A DNA stretch of 64,000 bases from Prevotella sp. (GTDB lineage: Bacteria; Bacteroidota; Bacteroidia; Bacteroidales; Bacteroidaceae). Shown here piece by piece: positions 25,146-32,450 of this stretch. Below the pieces are notes generated by a model. That model made no database searches. It was not told the DNA's origin and was given only the letters and a program-made list of their open reading frames with translations. Position 1 is the first letter of the stretch; every line of letters starts with the position of its first letter. The stretch lies in contig JAFYJN010000012.1 of the NCBI GenBank assembly GCA_017538105.1, positions 1-64,000 on the forward strand. The letters are read 5' to 3'. The translations under genes and the position numbers were made by a program.

Positions 25146-25176
25146 TTTGTGTTTCACCTTTTTTGCATTACCTTTG
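25146..25176 (+). promoter_or_regulatory. Promoter for the small membrane protein and OmpH-like gene
   Basis: TTTG at 25146-25149 and TACCTTTG at 25169-25176 are 19 bases apart. Transcription to the right would overlap the 5' end of the pepD transcript by about 15 bases. Confidence 0.7.
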
Positions 25177-25203
25177 CAGGGATTTTATATACCTAAAACT
25201 ATG

Positions 25204-25234
25204 CAAAGGTAATAGAATTCTGTTGTAATACAAA
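25204..25234 (-). promoter_or_regulatory. Promoter of pepD
   Basis: On the reverse strand TTTG at 25234-25231 and TACCTTTG at 25211-25204 are 19 bases apart. It lies downstream of the plus-strand promoter, so the two initial transcripts are complementary at their 5' ends. Confidence 0.7.
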
Positions 25235-25239
25235 ATAAA

Positions 25240-25446
25240 ATGCTGACAAATATCCTTATTGCTGTAATCCTTGTCGCCATAGCCATGACCTTGCTGTGTG
25301 TAAAAGTACTCATCCATAAAAATGGACGCTTTTCCTCACAACATATCCATGACAACGAGGCACTCAAGGAAAAAGGCATCCACTGCGTCATTGAACAGGA
25401 TAGGGAGATGAGGGAACAAAACAATGCGGTAAAAGAACATCGATAA
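25240..25446 (+). CDS. Small single-pass membrane protein
   Basis: This 68-residue protein has one hydrophobic helix (NILIAVILVAIAMTLLCVKV, residues 4-23) followed by a basic turn and a hydrophilic tail (FSSQHIHDNEALKEKGIHC). Small proteins of this design with a conserved G-R-F-x-x-x-H-I segment occur in Bacteroidetes; I recall this pattern but not a function. It starts 64 bases after a good promoter and precedes the OmpH-like gene by 24 bases, so the two are probably cotranscribed. Its short length and clean start codon with no competing frame support it as real. Confidence 0.75.
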   Translation: MLTNILIAVILVAIAMTLLCVKVLIHKNGRFSSQHIHDNEALKEKGIHCVIEQDREMREQNNAVKEHR

Positions 25447-25470
25447 TAATCAAAACAAGTAAATAAAAAA

Positions 25471-26112
25471 ATGAAAAAAAATCTTTTCAAGGTAATGGCT
25501 ATGGCTGCTGTGGCGGCTCTTTCCTTCTCGTGTCAAGACAATGCAAAGTCGGATTCCAAAATACCGGCTTCCGCGGGCAACACCTCCCAACTTATCGCAT
25601 ATGTCGAAATTGATACCATTATGAGTCAGTATGAATTCTGCAAGGAAATGAAGACCCAACTCGAGTCGAAAGGACAGAATATCGAGAATGCACTCAAGGG
25701 GCAGGAGCAGAATCTACAGGCTGCCGTGCAGAACTTCCAAAGCAAAATGCAAAACAACGGCTTCTCAAGTCGTCAAGAGGCAGAAAACCAGCAAGCGGCC
25801 ATTGAACGCCAACAGCAACAATATGTAGCAGCACAACAACGCCTCTCCGCTGAATTCCAGGGCGAGACAGCCAAGTTCCAACAGGCGCTTATCGATAGCT
25901 TGCAACATTTCCTCGCCGACTACAACAAAGATAAAAAATATGCTTTCATCCTTACAAAACAATTGGGCGACAACCTTCTCTATGCTGACAATGCATATGA
26001 CATCACCGAGGATGTGGTGGCAGGATTGAACAAAGCATATAAACCGGGAAAGAAAGAAGAAAAGAAAGAGGAGAAAAAAGAAGAAAAGTCTGACTCTACT
26101 GCCAAGAAATAA
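25471..26112 (+). CDS. OmpH/Skp-family periplasmic chaperone-like lipoprotein
   Basis: The 213-residue protein is mostly coiled coil (about 55-150; QNLQAAVQNFQSKMQNNG, ERQQQQYVAAQQRLSAEFQ) ending in the Skp-type beta strand YAFILTKQLGDNLLYAD. Skp/OmpH binds unfolded outer membrane proteins. Unlike soluble Skp, the leader ends in SFSC (Cys about 21), a lipobox, so a membrane-anchored form is expected. The tail is a run of Lys and Glu (KKEEKKEEKKEEK). A terminator follows 54 bases after the stop. Confidence 0.87.
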   Translation: MKKNLFKVMAMAAVAALSFSCQDNAKSDSKIPASAGNTSQLIAYVEIDTIMSQYEFCKEMKTQLESKGQNIENALKGQEQNLQAAVQNFQSKMQNNGFSSRQEAENQQAAIERQQQQYVAAQQRLSAEFQGETAKFQQALIDSLQHFLADYNKDKKYAFILTKQLGDNLLYADNAYDITEDVVAGLNKAYKPGKKEEKKEEKKEEKSDSTAKK

Positions 26113-26165
26113 CCTCTCTCTTGAGGATTTCATAGAATTTCCTATTATTTCTTAAAATAATCTTT

Positions 26166-26190
26166 AGGCGGGCTTTGGCCCGCCTTTATT
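26166..26190 (+). terminator. Terminator of the OmpH-like gene
   Basis: AGGCGGGC pairs with GCCCGCCT around TTTG, followed by TTATT. It lies just before nth. Confidence 0.8.
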
Positions 26191-26199
26191 CACCTCCCC

Positions 26200-26883
26200 A
26201 TGAACAGAAAAGACCGCTACGCATTTATCGTCGATTATTTTCGCCAGCGACAACCTGATGTAACTACCGAACTGTTTTTTGACAGTCCCTTCCAATTGCT
26301 TGTGGCCACCATGCTTAGCGCGCAATGCACCGACAAACGCATTAACATGGTCACTCCGCCACTGTTTGAAAAATATCCCGATGCTGTCACCATGGCTACA
26401 GCCTCCGAAGCGGACATTCTCAGTTTTATCAACAGTGTGTCATACCCCAATGCCAAGGCTAAACATCTGGTGGCTATGGCAAAACAATTGGCAGATGAGT
26501 TCTGCGGAGTCGTGCCAGATACCATCGACCAACTGACTTCTCTCAATGGGGTGGGGCGCAAGACGGCCAATGTCGTGCTCTCTGTGGCTTTCAAACAACC
26601 GACCATGGCTGTTGATACACATGTCTTCCGTGTCAGCCACCGTCTGGGCTTGGTGGCAAAGACAGCAAACACACCGGAAAAGGTGGAACGCGAATTGATG
26701 AGAAACATTCCCGAAGAATATGTTTCACGCGCTCACCATTGGCTACTACTACACGGCCGTTATATTTGTACCAGTCGCAATCCCAAATGCTCCACTTGCG
26801 ATTTCTCAACCATCTGCCCCTCATCAACAAAATCCTCAACAACAAAAGGCTCAATATCTAAATCCAATAACGAAAAAGGATAG
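26200..26883 (+). CDS. nth: Endonuclease III
   Basis: This 227-residue DNA glycosylase/AP-lyase removes oxidised pyrimidines. It has the helix-hairpin-helix LTSLNGVGRKTANVVL with the catalytic Lys, VDTHVFRVSHRLGL with the catalytic Asp, and the 4Fe-4S cluster spacing C-x6-C-x2-C-x5-C (CTSRNPKCSTCDFSTIC). The C-terminal tail of about 20 residues (PSSTKSSTTKGSISKSNNEKG) is beyond the usual end and overlaps the terminator. Translation begins 10 bases after the previous terminator, so a separate start of transcription is implied, though no clear box is seen. Confidence 0.96.
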   Translation: MNRKDRYAFIVDYFRQRQPDVTTELFFDSPFQLLVATMLSAQCTDKRINMVTPPLFEKYPDAVTMATASEADILSFINSVSYPNAKAKHLVAMAKQLADEFCGVVPDTIDQLTSLNGVGRKTANVVLSVAFKQPTMAVDTHVFRVSHRLGLVAKTANTPEKVERELMRNIPEEYVSRAHHWLLLHGRYICTSRNPKCSTCDFSTICPSSTKSSTTKGSISKSNNEKG

Positions 26884-26903
26884 CGATGCCGCTATCCTTT
26901 TTC
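26878..26903. terminator. Terminator overlapping the nth stop codon
   Basis: GGATAGCG pairs with CGCTATCC around ATGC, followed by TTTTT on the plus strand and preceded by AAAAA, so it can act in both directions between nth and rubrerythrin. The left arm includes the nth stop codon. Confidence 0.8.
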
Positions 26904-26995
26904 TATCTATAGTTCCTATAGCCTCTATATTTACTAAAGCTACAACACCCCTCCTTTTACCTTTTTACTTTTTTACCTTTTTACCCTTTTACTTT
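26904..26995. other. Pyrimidine-rich spacer between nth and rubrerythrin
   Basis: After the terminator the plus strand becomes nearly all C and T, with repeated TTTTTACC/TTTTTACT words (26955-26995). No gene is seen. The same kind of tract lies at 32390-32455. Confidence 0.6.
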
Positions 26996-27535
26996 TCAAT
27001 AGTTTTCCGCCTTCAGCTCGAAGAAACTCTGCGGATGGTCGCACACAGGGCAAATTTCGGGGGCATCCTTGCCCACAACCACATGACCGCAGTTGCGGCA
27101 CTGCCAAATGGCGTCGCCATCACGTGAAAAGACAATTTTGTCTTCGATGTTCTTCAATAACTTGCGATAGCGCTCCTCATGGTGCTTCTCAATAGCTGCG
27201 ACACCGCGGAATTTCTCGGCAATCTCAGTAAAGCCTTCCTCTTCGGCTTCTTTAGCCATACGGGCGTACATGTCTGTCCACTCGAAATTCTCTCCCTCGG
27301 CAGCCGCTTTAAGGTTTTCGGGAGTTGATTTGATGCCGCCTTCCAAATATTTAAACCACATCTTGGCATGCTCCTTCTCGTTGGCGGCTGTCTCCTCGAA
27401 GATGGCGCTTATCTGCACATAGCCGTCTTTTTTGGCTTTTGAGGCCCAATAGGTGTACTTGTTGCGAGCCATACTCTCACCTGCAAAGGCTATCTGCAGG
27501 TTTTTCTCTGTCTTTGTTCCTTTCAATGCTTTCAT
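26996..27535 (-). CDS. rbr: Rubrerythrin
   Basis: This 179-residue protein has an N-terminal four-helix di-iron domain with ExxH-type ligands ([24 protein letters not shown]) and a C-terminal rubredoxin-like site with two CxxC pairs ([20 protein letters not shown]). It reduces hydrogen peroxide in anaerobes. The layout and length match classic rubrerythrin. It is convergent with nth, whose terminator lies between them. Confidence 0.96.
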   Translation of the reverse strand: MKALKGTKTEKNLQIAFAGESMARNKYTYWASKAKKDGYVQISAIFEETAANEKEHAKMWFKYLEGGIKSTPENLKAAAEGENFEWTDMYARMAKEAEEEGFTEIAEKFRGVAAIEKHHEERYRKLLKNIEDKIVFSRDGDAIWQCRNCGHVVVGKDAPEICPVCDHPQSFFELKAENY

Positions 27536-27621
27536 AATGCTTCTGTATTATATTAATGAATAAATCTCAATTAAATCACCTCAATCAGGTTCCCCCCTCC
27601 TGGGAGGGGGAAGGGGGAGGT

Positions 27622-28677
27622 TTAAATGCTTATTTCTCCACACAAACTTCTGTTCATCATCGCACGGATGGTGTCAGGGTCCTCATAACGGCCTTGCAGA
27701 TGCATCAGTTTCGTTACGGCGGCCTCCACAGTACTGTCGTAACCGCTCACCACTCCGGCATTTTGCAACTGATAACCAGTGTCGTAACGTGACATGGCGA
27801 CACAGCCGCTTACACACTGACTGATGTTTACAATGACGACACCTCGGCGCGAGGCAGACTCAAACAGACGCATGAGCCAGGGGGCCTGGGGCGCATTGCC
27901 GCTACCGAAAGTGCGCATCACGATGCTGCGCAACTCAGGAGCATCCAAAATATGACGGAATAGGTGCTCCTCTATGCCGGGGAAAAGTGAAAAGACAATA
28001 ACATTAGTGTCCATCACCATGTGGGGCACCATGGCGCGTTGGTAGTCGGGCCGCAGGATATGGTGGTCGTGAAACGTGAAGTCTACTCCGGCATCACACA
28101 GGTGTGGATAGTTAAATGTGTCGAAGGCGTTAAAACCGTCGGCGGTGCGTTTCGTGGAGCGGTTTCCGCGCAACAGCTTGCCTCCAAAATAGATGCATAC
28201 CTCGGGTACCTTCGGATATCCATCTTCGCCAACGGCGGCAGCCAGTTCGATGCTCGTCAACAGATTTTCCTTGCCGTCGGTGCGCAACTGTCCTATCGGC
28301 AACTGCGAACCGGTCAAGATGACAGGCTTCGTCAGGTTCTCCAGCATATACGACAGGGCGGAGGCAGTATAGGCCATTGTGTCTGTACCGTGCAATATTA
28401 CAAAACCATCATATTCGTCGTAGCGGCGTGAGATGATGTCCACCAAATGGGCCCACTCAAGCGGACGGATATCAGAGGAATCTAAAGGGGGCGTGAACTG
28501 GTATGTGTCGAAACCAACACGCAGATAGCGGAACTCATACATCTGTTGGGCCAAATGGTCGAAATCCAAAGGCTCCAATGCCCCAGTCTGGGGGTTGATG
28601 TCCATGCCTATAGTGCCGCCAGTGTATATCAATAGAACTTTCCCGGTCCGACGGAATACTGTCGTTGTGTCATTCAT
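27622..28677 (-). CDS. ansA: Type I L-asparaginase
   Basis: From ATG 28677 the 351-residue enzyme shows LLIYTGGTIGM (first catalytic Thr), GFVILHGTDTMAYTASAL (second Thr and Asp) and PVILTGSQLPIG, typical of cytoplasmic asparaginase I, which releases ammonia from asparagine. No signal peptide is present; the frame extends 17 residues upstream (MDIFVYICSCKNHLLHY), but that stretch overlaps the promoter (TATATTTG at 28713-28706, with TTG 19 bases upstream on the reverse strand), so it is rejected. C-terminal GYDSTVEAAVTKLMHL is normal for the family. Confidence 0.93.
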   Translation of the reverse strand: MNDTTTVFRRTGKVLLIYTGGTIGMDINPQTGALEPLDFDHLAQQMYEFRYLRVGFDTYQFTPPLDSSDIRPLEWAHLVDIISRRYDEYDGFVILHGTDTMAYTASALSYMLENLTKPVILTGSQLPIGQLRTDGKENLLTSIELAAAVGEDGYPKVPEVCIYFGGKLLRGNRSTKRTADGFNAFDTFNYPHLCDAGVDFTFHDHHILRPDYQRAMVPHMVMDTNVIVFSLFPGIEEHLFRHILDAPELRSIVMRTFGSGNAPQAPWLMRLFESASRRGVVIVNISQCVSGCVAMSRYDTGYQLQNAGVVSGYDSTVEAAVTKLMHLQGRYEDPDTIRAMMNRSLCGEISI

Positions 28678-28705
28678 ATAATGTAATAGGTGGTTTTTAC
28701 AACTG

Positions 28706-28735
28706 CAAATATAAACAAATATATCCATTCCACAA
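28706..28735 (-). promoter_or_regulatory. Promoter of ansA
   Basis: On the reverse strand TATATTTG at 28713-28706 follows a TTG at 28735-28733 with 19 bases between. It starts transcription just upstream of the ATG at 28677. Confidence 0.6.
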
Positions 28736-28830
28736 AAAATATCTTTTATCGTATATCTTTTTCATATTCATTAACTATGCATCTTGATGATGGATTATGA
28801 CAACAAATGGACTTTTGTAACTGATAAAAT

Positions 28831-28861
28831 TTGGATATGTCGGATGAATGATGTATCTTTG
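28831..28861 (+). promoter_or_regulatory. Promoter of uxaC
   Basis: TTG at 28831-28833 and TATCTTTG at 28854-28861 are 20 bases apart, 63 bases before the uxaC ATG. Confidence 0.7.
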
Positions 28862-28924
28862 CCTGCAACTTGACGAAAGAGAGGAAACAACTATCAATAT
28901 ATCTATTAAAACAATAAATCGATC

Positions 28925-30328
28925 ATGAAAAAATTTATGGACGAGAATTTCCTGCTCGAGACAAAAACAGCGCAGGAACTTTATCACAACCATGCGGCAA
29001 AAATGCCCATTATCGACTACCACTGCCACCTCATACCGCAGATGGTGGCCGATGACCACAAATTCAAGAGTATTACTGAACTGTGGCTCGGCGGCGACCA
29101 TTACAAGTGGCGTGCTATGCGCACTAATGGCATCGACGAACGATTCTGCACGGGAAAAGACACTACCGATTGGGAAAAATTCGAGAAATGGGCGGAAACG
29201 GTGCCCTATACATTCCGTAACCCGCTATATCACTGGACACACTTGGAACTGAAAACAGCTTTTGGCATTGATAAACTGCTCTGCCCAAAAACGGCACGTG
29301 AAATCTTCGACGAGTGTAACGAAAAACTACAATTGCCGGAATACACGGCACGTGGCTTCATGCGCAGATACCATGTGGAATGTGTATGCACCACTGACGA
29401 CCCTGTTGACGACCTCCGCTATCACAAGATGACACGGGAAAGTGGATTTGAAGTGAAGATGATACCGGCATGGAGACCCGACAAGGCGATGAACATCGAA
29501 AAAACGGATTTCGCGGATTATGTCAATCAATTGGCGGAGGTGTCGGGTGTCGACATCGTCAAATTCAAGGATATGGTCGATGCGCTGCAGAAACGACATG
29601 ATTTCTTCCATGAAAACGGATGTCGTCTCTCTGACCATGGCATAGAGGAGTTTTATGATGAGCCATACACCGACTCACAGATAGAAACGATCTTCGCAAA
29701 GGCGATGCGAGGCCAAAGACTGTCAGTAGATGAGACAAGGCAGTACAAACATTGTTTCCTCACCATCATGGCGGAGATGGACCATGCTTCGGATTGGACG
29801 CAACAGTTCCACTATGGAGCAATTCGTGACAACAATAGCTTGATGTTCGACAGACTGGGACCTGACACAGGATTCGACTCTATTGGCGAATTCAACACAG
29901 CACAGGCTATGAGCCATTTCCTCAACAATCTTAATGCAGAGGGTAAACTCACTCGTACCATCATCTATACACTAAATCCTTGCGCCAACGAGGTCATTGC
30001 AACCATGCTTGGCAATTTCCAGGATGGTTCATGTCCTGGAAAAATACAGTTTGGCTCGGGATGGTGGTTCAACGACCAACTAGATGGCATGACACGCCAG
30101 ATGAACGCGCTATCTGTACTTGGACTATTAAGCCGCTTTGTGGGAATGCTCACCGATTCTCGTTCTTTCCTCAGTTATCCGAGGCATGAATATTTCCGCA
30201 GGTTGCTCTGCAACCTCCTCGGAAATGATGTGGAGAAGGGATTGTTGCCCAATGATACAGAGTCGTTGGCACGTATGGTGGAGGACATCTCATACAACAA
30301 TGCACGACGTTACTTTAAGTTCTATTGA
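28925..30328 (+). CDS. uxaC: Glucuronate/galacturonate isomerase
   Basis: The 467-residue enzyme converts D-glucuronate to D-fructuronate or D-galacturonate to tagaturonate. The metal-binding start DYHCHLIP (residues about 31-38), ALNPCANEVIATMLGNFQ-type C-terminal half and FGSGWWFNDQLDGM (substrate-binding region) are the expected family features, and length is as usual. It feeds uronic acids from plant polysaccharides into the Entner-Doudoroff-type route; the GH67 alpha-glucuronidase in this window could supply the glucuronate, although the genes are 24 kb apart. It has its own promoter and a bidirectional terminator after it. Confidence 0.96.
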   Translation: MKKFMDENFLLETKTAQELYHNHAAKMPIIDYHCHLIPQMVADDHKFKSITELWLGGDHYKWRAMRTNGIDERFCTGKDTTDWEKFEKWAETVPYTFRNPLYHWTHLELKTAFGIDKLLCPKTAREIFDECNEKLQLPEYTARGFMRRYHVECVCTTDDPVDDLRYHKMTRESGFEVKMIPAWRPDKAMNIEKTDFADYVNQLAEVSGVDIVKFKDMVDALQKRHDFFHENGCRLSDHGIEEFYDEPYTDSQIETIFAKAMRGQRLSVDETRQYKHCFLTIMAEMDHASDWTQQFHYGAIRDNNSLMFDRLGPDTGFDSIGEFNTAQAMSHFLNNLNAEGKLTRTIIYTLNPCANEVIATMLGNFQDGSCPGKIQFGSGWWFNDQLDGMTRQMNALSVLGLLSRFVGMLTDSRSFLSYPRHEYFRRLLCNLLGNDVEKGLLPNDTESLARMVEDISYNNARRYFKFY

Positions 30329-30404
30329 TAGCCTCAACTAGCTGTCACCAAACAGAAAGTGTCAAAAACAAATAATCGGTTATGTGTAGAACACATCACA
30401 TTTA

Positions 30405-30438
30405 AAATTATGAGGAGTCAACCGACTCCTCATAATTT
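30405..30438. terminator. Bidirectional terminator between uxaC and the LytTR operon
   Basis: Perfect 15-base arms (AAATTATGAGGAGTC and GACTCCTCATAATTT) surround AACC. It separates convergent transcripts. Confidence 0.88.
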
Positions 30439-30474
30439 GTAGGGGCACGAGTTGATGTCCCCCTTAACTTCTAT

Positions 30475-31236
30475 TCAATTTCCTTTGATTTTCCCCTTGC
30501 CAAGAAACTTTGTTTCAATATAAGCCTGGAATGTTTCCTTGTACATGTCGCCTATGGGAAGACTGATGGGTTCGCGACGTGCATCTGCTACCAACGGCTG
30601 AATGAACACACGGTTTTTGTTCACCTCTTCTATCTTGTTCAGGTTGATGATGTAAGAACGGTGGATGCGCATGAAAGTGGGAGGGAGAACGTCTTCCAAT
30701 TTCTTCATCGACAATAGGGTGATGAGAGGCTTGGCTTGCCCTGTCAACCAAATCTTTAGGTATTCGCTCATGCCTTCTACATAGGCAATGTCGCGCATGC
30801 TCACCTTTACTATTTTATAGTCGGTCTTAACGAAGATATTGTCGTCTGTAGGCTGAATCGTTTCAGGAATGGAAGGCGACAATGACAGTCGGTCGAGCAG
30901 ACGTTGTGCCGAACGCTGGAAATCCTGTAGGCCGAAAGGCTTCAATAGGTAGTCCACGGCATTTACCTTGAATCCTTCCACAGCATATTCGGAATAGGCG
31001 GTGGTGAAGACAACCAACGGAGGGGATGGCAGAGACTTAACAAAATCCATGCCGTTCAAGTCGGGCATGTTGATGTCGCAGAAGATGGCATCTACAGAGT
31101 CGTGCTCCAAGAAGCGATGGGCTTCAAGGGCACTTTGGCATTGACCAGCCAACTCCAAGAAAGACACCTTGCCGATATAGGTTACTAACTGCTGAAGAGC
31201 CAATGGCTCATCATCTATGGCGAGAACTCGAATCAT
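30475..31236 (-). CDS. LytTR-family response regulator
   Basis: The 253-residue protein has a CheY receiver domain (LAIDDEP near the start, phosphorylatable Asp in IFCDINMPDLNG about residue 57, conserved Lys in LLKPFGL) and a C-terminal LytTR DNA-binding domain (about 150-245; IAYVEGMSEYLKIWL and FMRIHRSYIINLNKI). LytTR regulators control gene expression by binding DNA through beta strands. Its ATG overlaps the kinase stop by four bases, so kinase and regulator are coupled. Target promoters are not known, but the two secreted proteins upstream in the same transcript are candidates. Confidence 0.94.
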   Translation of the reverse strand: MIRVLAIDDEPLALQQLVTYIGKVSFLELAGQCQSALEAHRFLEHDSVDAIFCDINMPDLNGMDFVKSLPSPPLVVFTTAYSEYAVEGFKVNAVDYLLKPFGLQDFQRSAQRLLDRLSLSPSIPETIQPTDDNIFVKTDYKIVKVSMRDIAYVEGMSEYLKIWLTGQAKPLITLLSMKKLEDVLPPTFMRIHRSYIINLNKIEEVNKNRVFIQPLVADARREPISLPIGDMYKETFQAYIETKFLGKGKIKGN

Positions 31237-32387
31237 GATAGGGGGATGGTTAATTCGACATTGTATTCTTTGGCTCCATCGTTGATGACCAATGTGTAAT
31301 GGTTGTCATAAAGTAAATCCAATCGCTGACGAACATTTGCAAGACCGACGCCGCCTTTCTCCTCATTCGGCTTCTCGGCCTTCGAATTACGACAACGGAA
31401 GAGTAAATGGTCATTGTCAAACGAGGCTTTCACTTCGATAAATGACGCATGCTGGTAGCTCACACCGTGTTTGAAAGCGTTCTCGATAAATGAGATGAGC
31501 ATCAACGGGGGGATGGACTTCTCGGGGACTTCCTCGGGTAAATCCACACTGATTTTCACCTTGTCGGTATATCGCAACTGCATCAGCTTAATGTAAGTAC
31601 GTAGAAACTCAAACTCCCTGGACAATGACACACCGCTCTTGTCACCCTCGTACAAAACGAAACGCATCATCTTCGACAACTCCAAGATGGTCTCTTGGGC
31701 CTTCTGTGGTGCGATGTCTACTAATGCGTGGATGTTGTTCAAGGTATTCATGAAGAAATGGGGATTGATCTGGTAGCGAAGGTAAACCAACTGCTGTTCC
31801 AGGTTCTGCTTCTCCAACTCCAACAACTTCTTGCGGTCGTTACGGCTTCGGAAATAAAACTTCACGCCGAGGTTGGCGCCAAACATCAATAGGAGAATCA
31901 TGACGGCCAGGATGTCGCGCTCACCGATGATGGGGGGTGGAAAATGACGACGGAAAGCAAACGGAGGATGGTTGTCAGACGTTGAAGAATGACTGCTACT
32001 TAACTCGCTTGGACGACTGTCACGAAGTTCCATGGGAGGAGGCATTTGACGCATTGTTCTCTTGCGGTCGGGACGGATACTGCACTGGTAGATGACGAAA
32101 ACTGTCAAGATGATGGCAACAATGGAGAAATACAAAAGCCGACGCTGCTTATATACCAGCAGGGGAGCTAATAAAAAGTTGTGGATGAGGAACAGCAGAA
32201 GGAATACGGCAAAACGACGCCACACAATAAACACTTCTGTCCAATCGAAAGAAATGGATTGGTCGCTAACCGAACGGACATAAAGACTTAGTAGTGGGGT
32301 CGCAAAAAGTATGACCCACACAACCAAATATATCACGTTTTCTTGACGAGACTGATTCTTCAACCAAAGCATATCTTCCAAACCCAT
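31233..32387 (-). CDS. LytS-type sensor histidine kinase
   Basis: This 384-residue kinase has four hydrophobic segments (about 18-37, 54-73, 81-97 and 155-175), then the His_kinase family motif RYQINPHFFMNTLNNIHALV, whose His is the phosphorylation site, and the ATPase motifs SFIENAFKHGV and GVGLANVRQRL. It is a membrane sensor of the LytS/AgrC-like type without a PAS or other recognisable ligand domain; a proline- and charge-rich loop (about 105-150) separates segments 3 and 4. ATG 32387 or 32372 may be the start. The signal is unknown. Confidence 0.92.
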   Translation of the reverse strand: MGLEDMLWLKNQSRQENVIYLVVWVILFATPLLSLYVRSVSDQSISFDWTEVFIVWRRFAVFLLLFLIHNFLLAPLLVYKQRRLLYFSIVAIILTVFVIYQCSIRPDRKRTMRQMPPPMELRDSRPSELSSSHSSTSDNHPPFAFRRHFPPPIIGERDILAVMILLLMFGANLGVKFYFRSRNDRKKLLELEKQNLEQQLVYLRYQINPHFFMNTLNNIHALVDIAPQKAQETILELSKMMRFVLYEGDKSGVSLSREFEFLRTYIKLMQLRYTDKVKISVDLPEEVPEKSIPPLMLISFIENAFKHGVSYQHASFIEVKASFDNDHLLFRCRNSKAEKPNEEKGGVGLANVRQRLDLLYDNHYTLVINDGAKEYNVELTIPLS

Positions 32388-32450
32388 TCCTTTTTACTTT
32401 TTTACCCTTTTACTTTTTTACCCTTTTACTCTTTTACCTTTTTACCTTTT
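32388..32450. other. Repetitive pyrimidine tract upstream of the sensor kinase
   Basis: The plus strand holds repeated TTTTTACC/TTTTACT words; on the coding (minus) strand this is a purine tract of GGTAAAAA units. The region immediately precedes the kinase start and may help ribosome loading, though it is also present elsewhere in the window. Confidence 0.55.
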
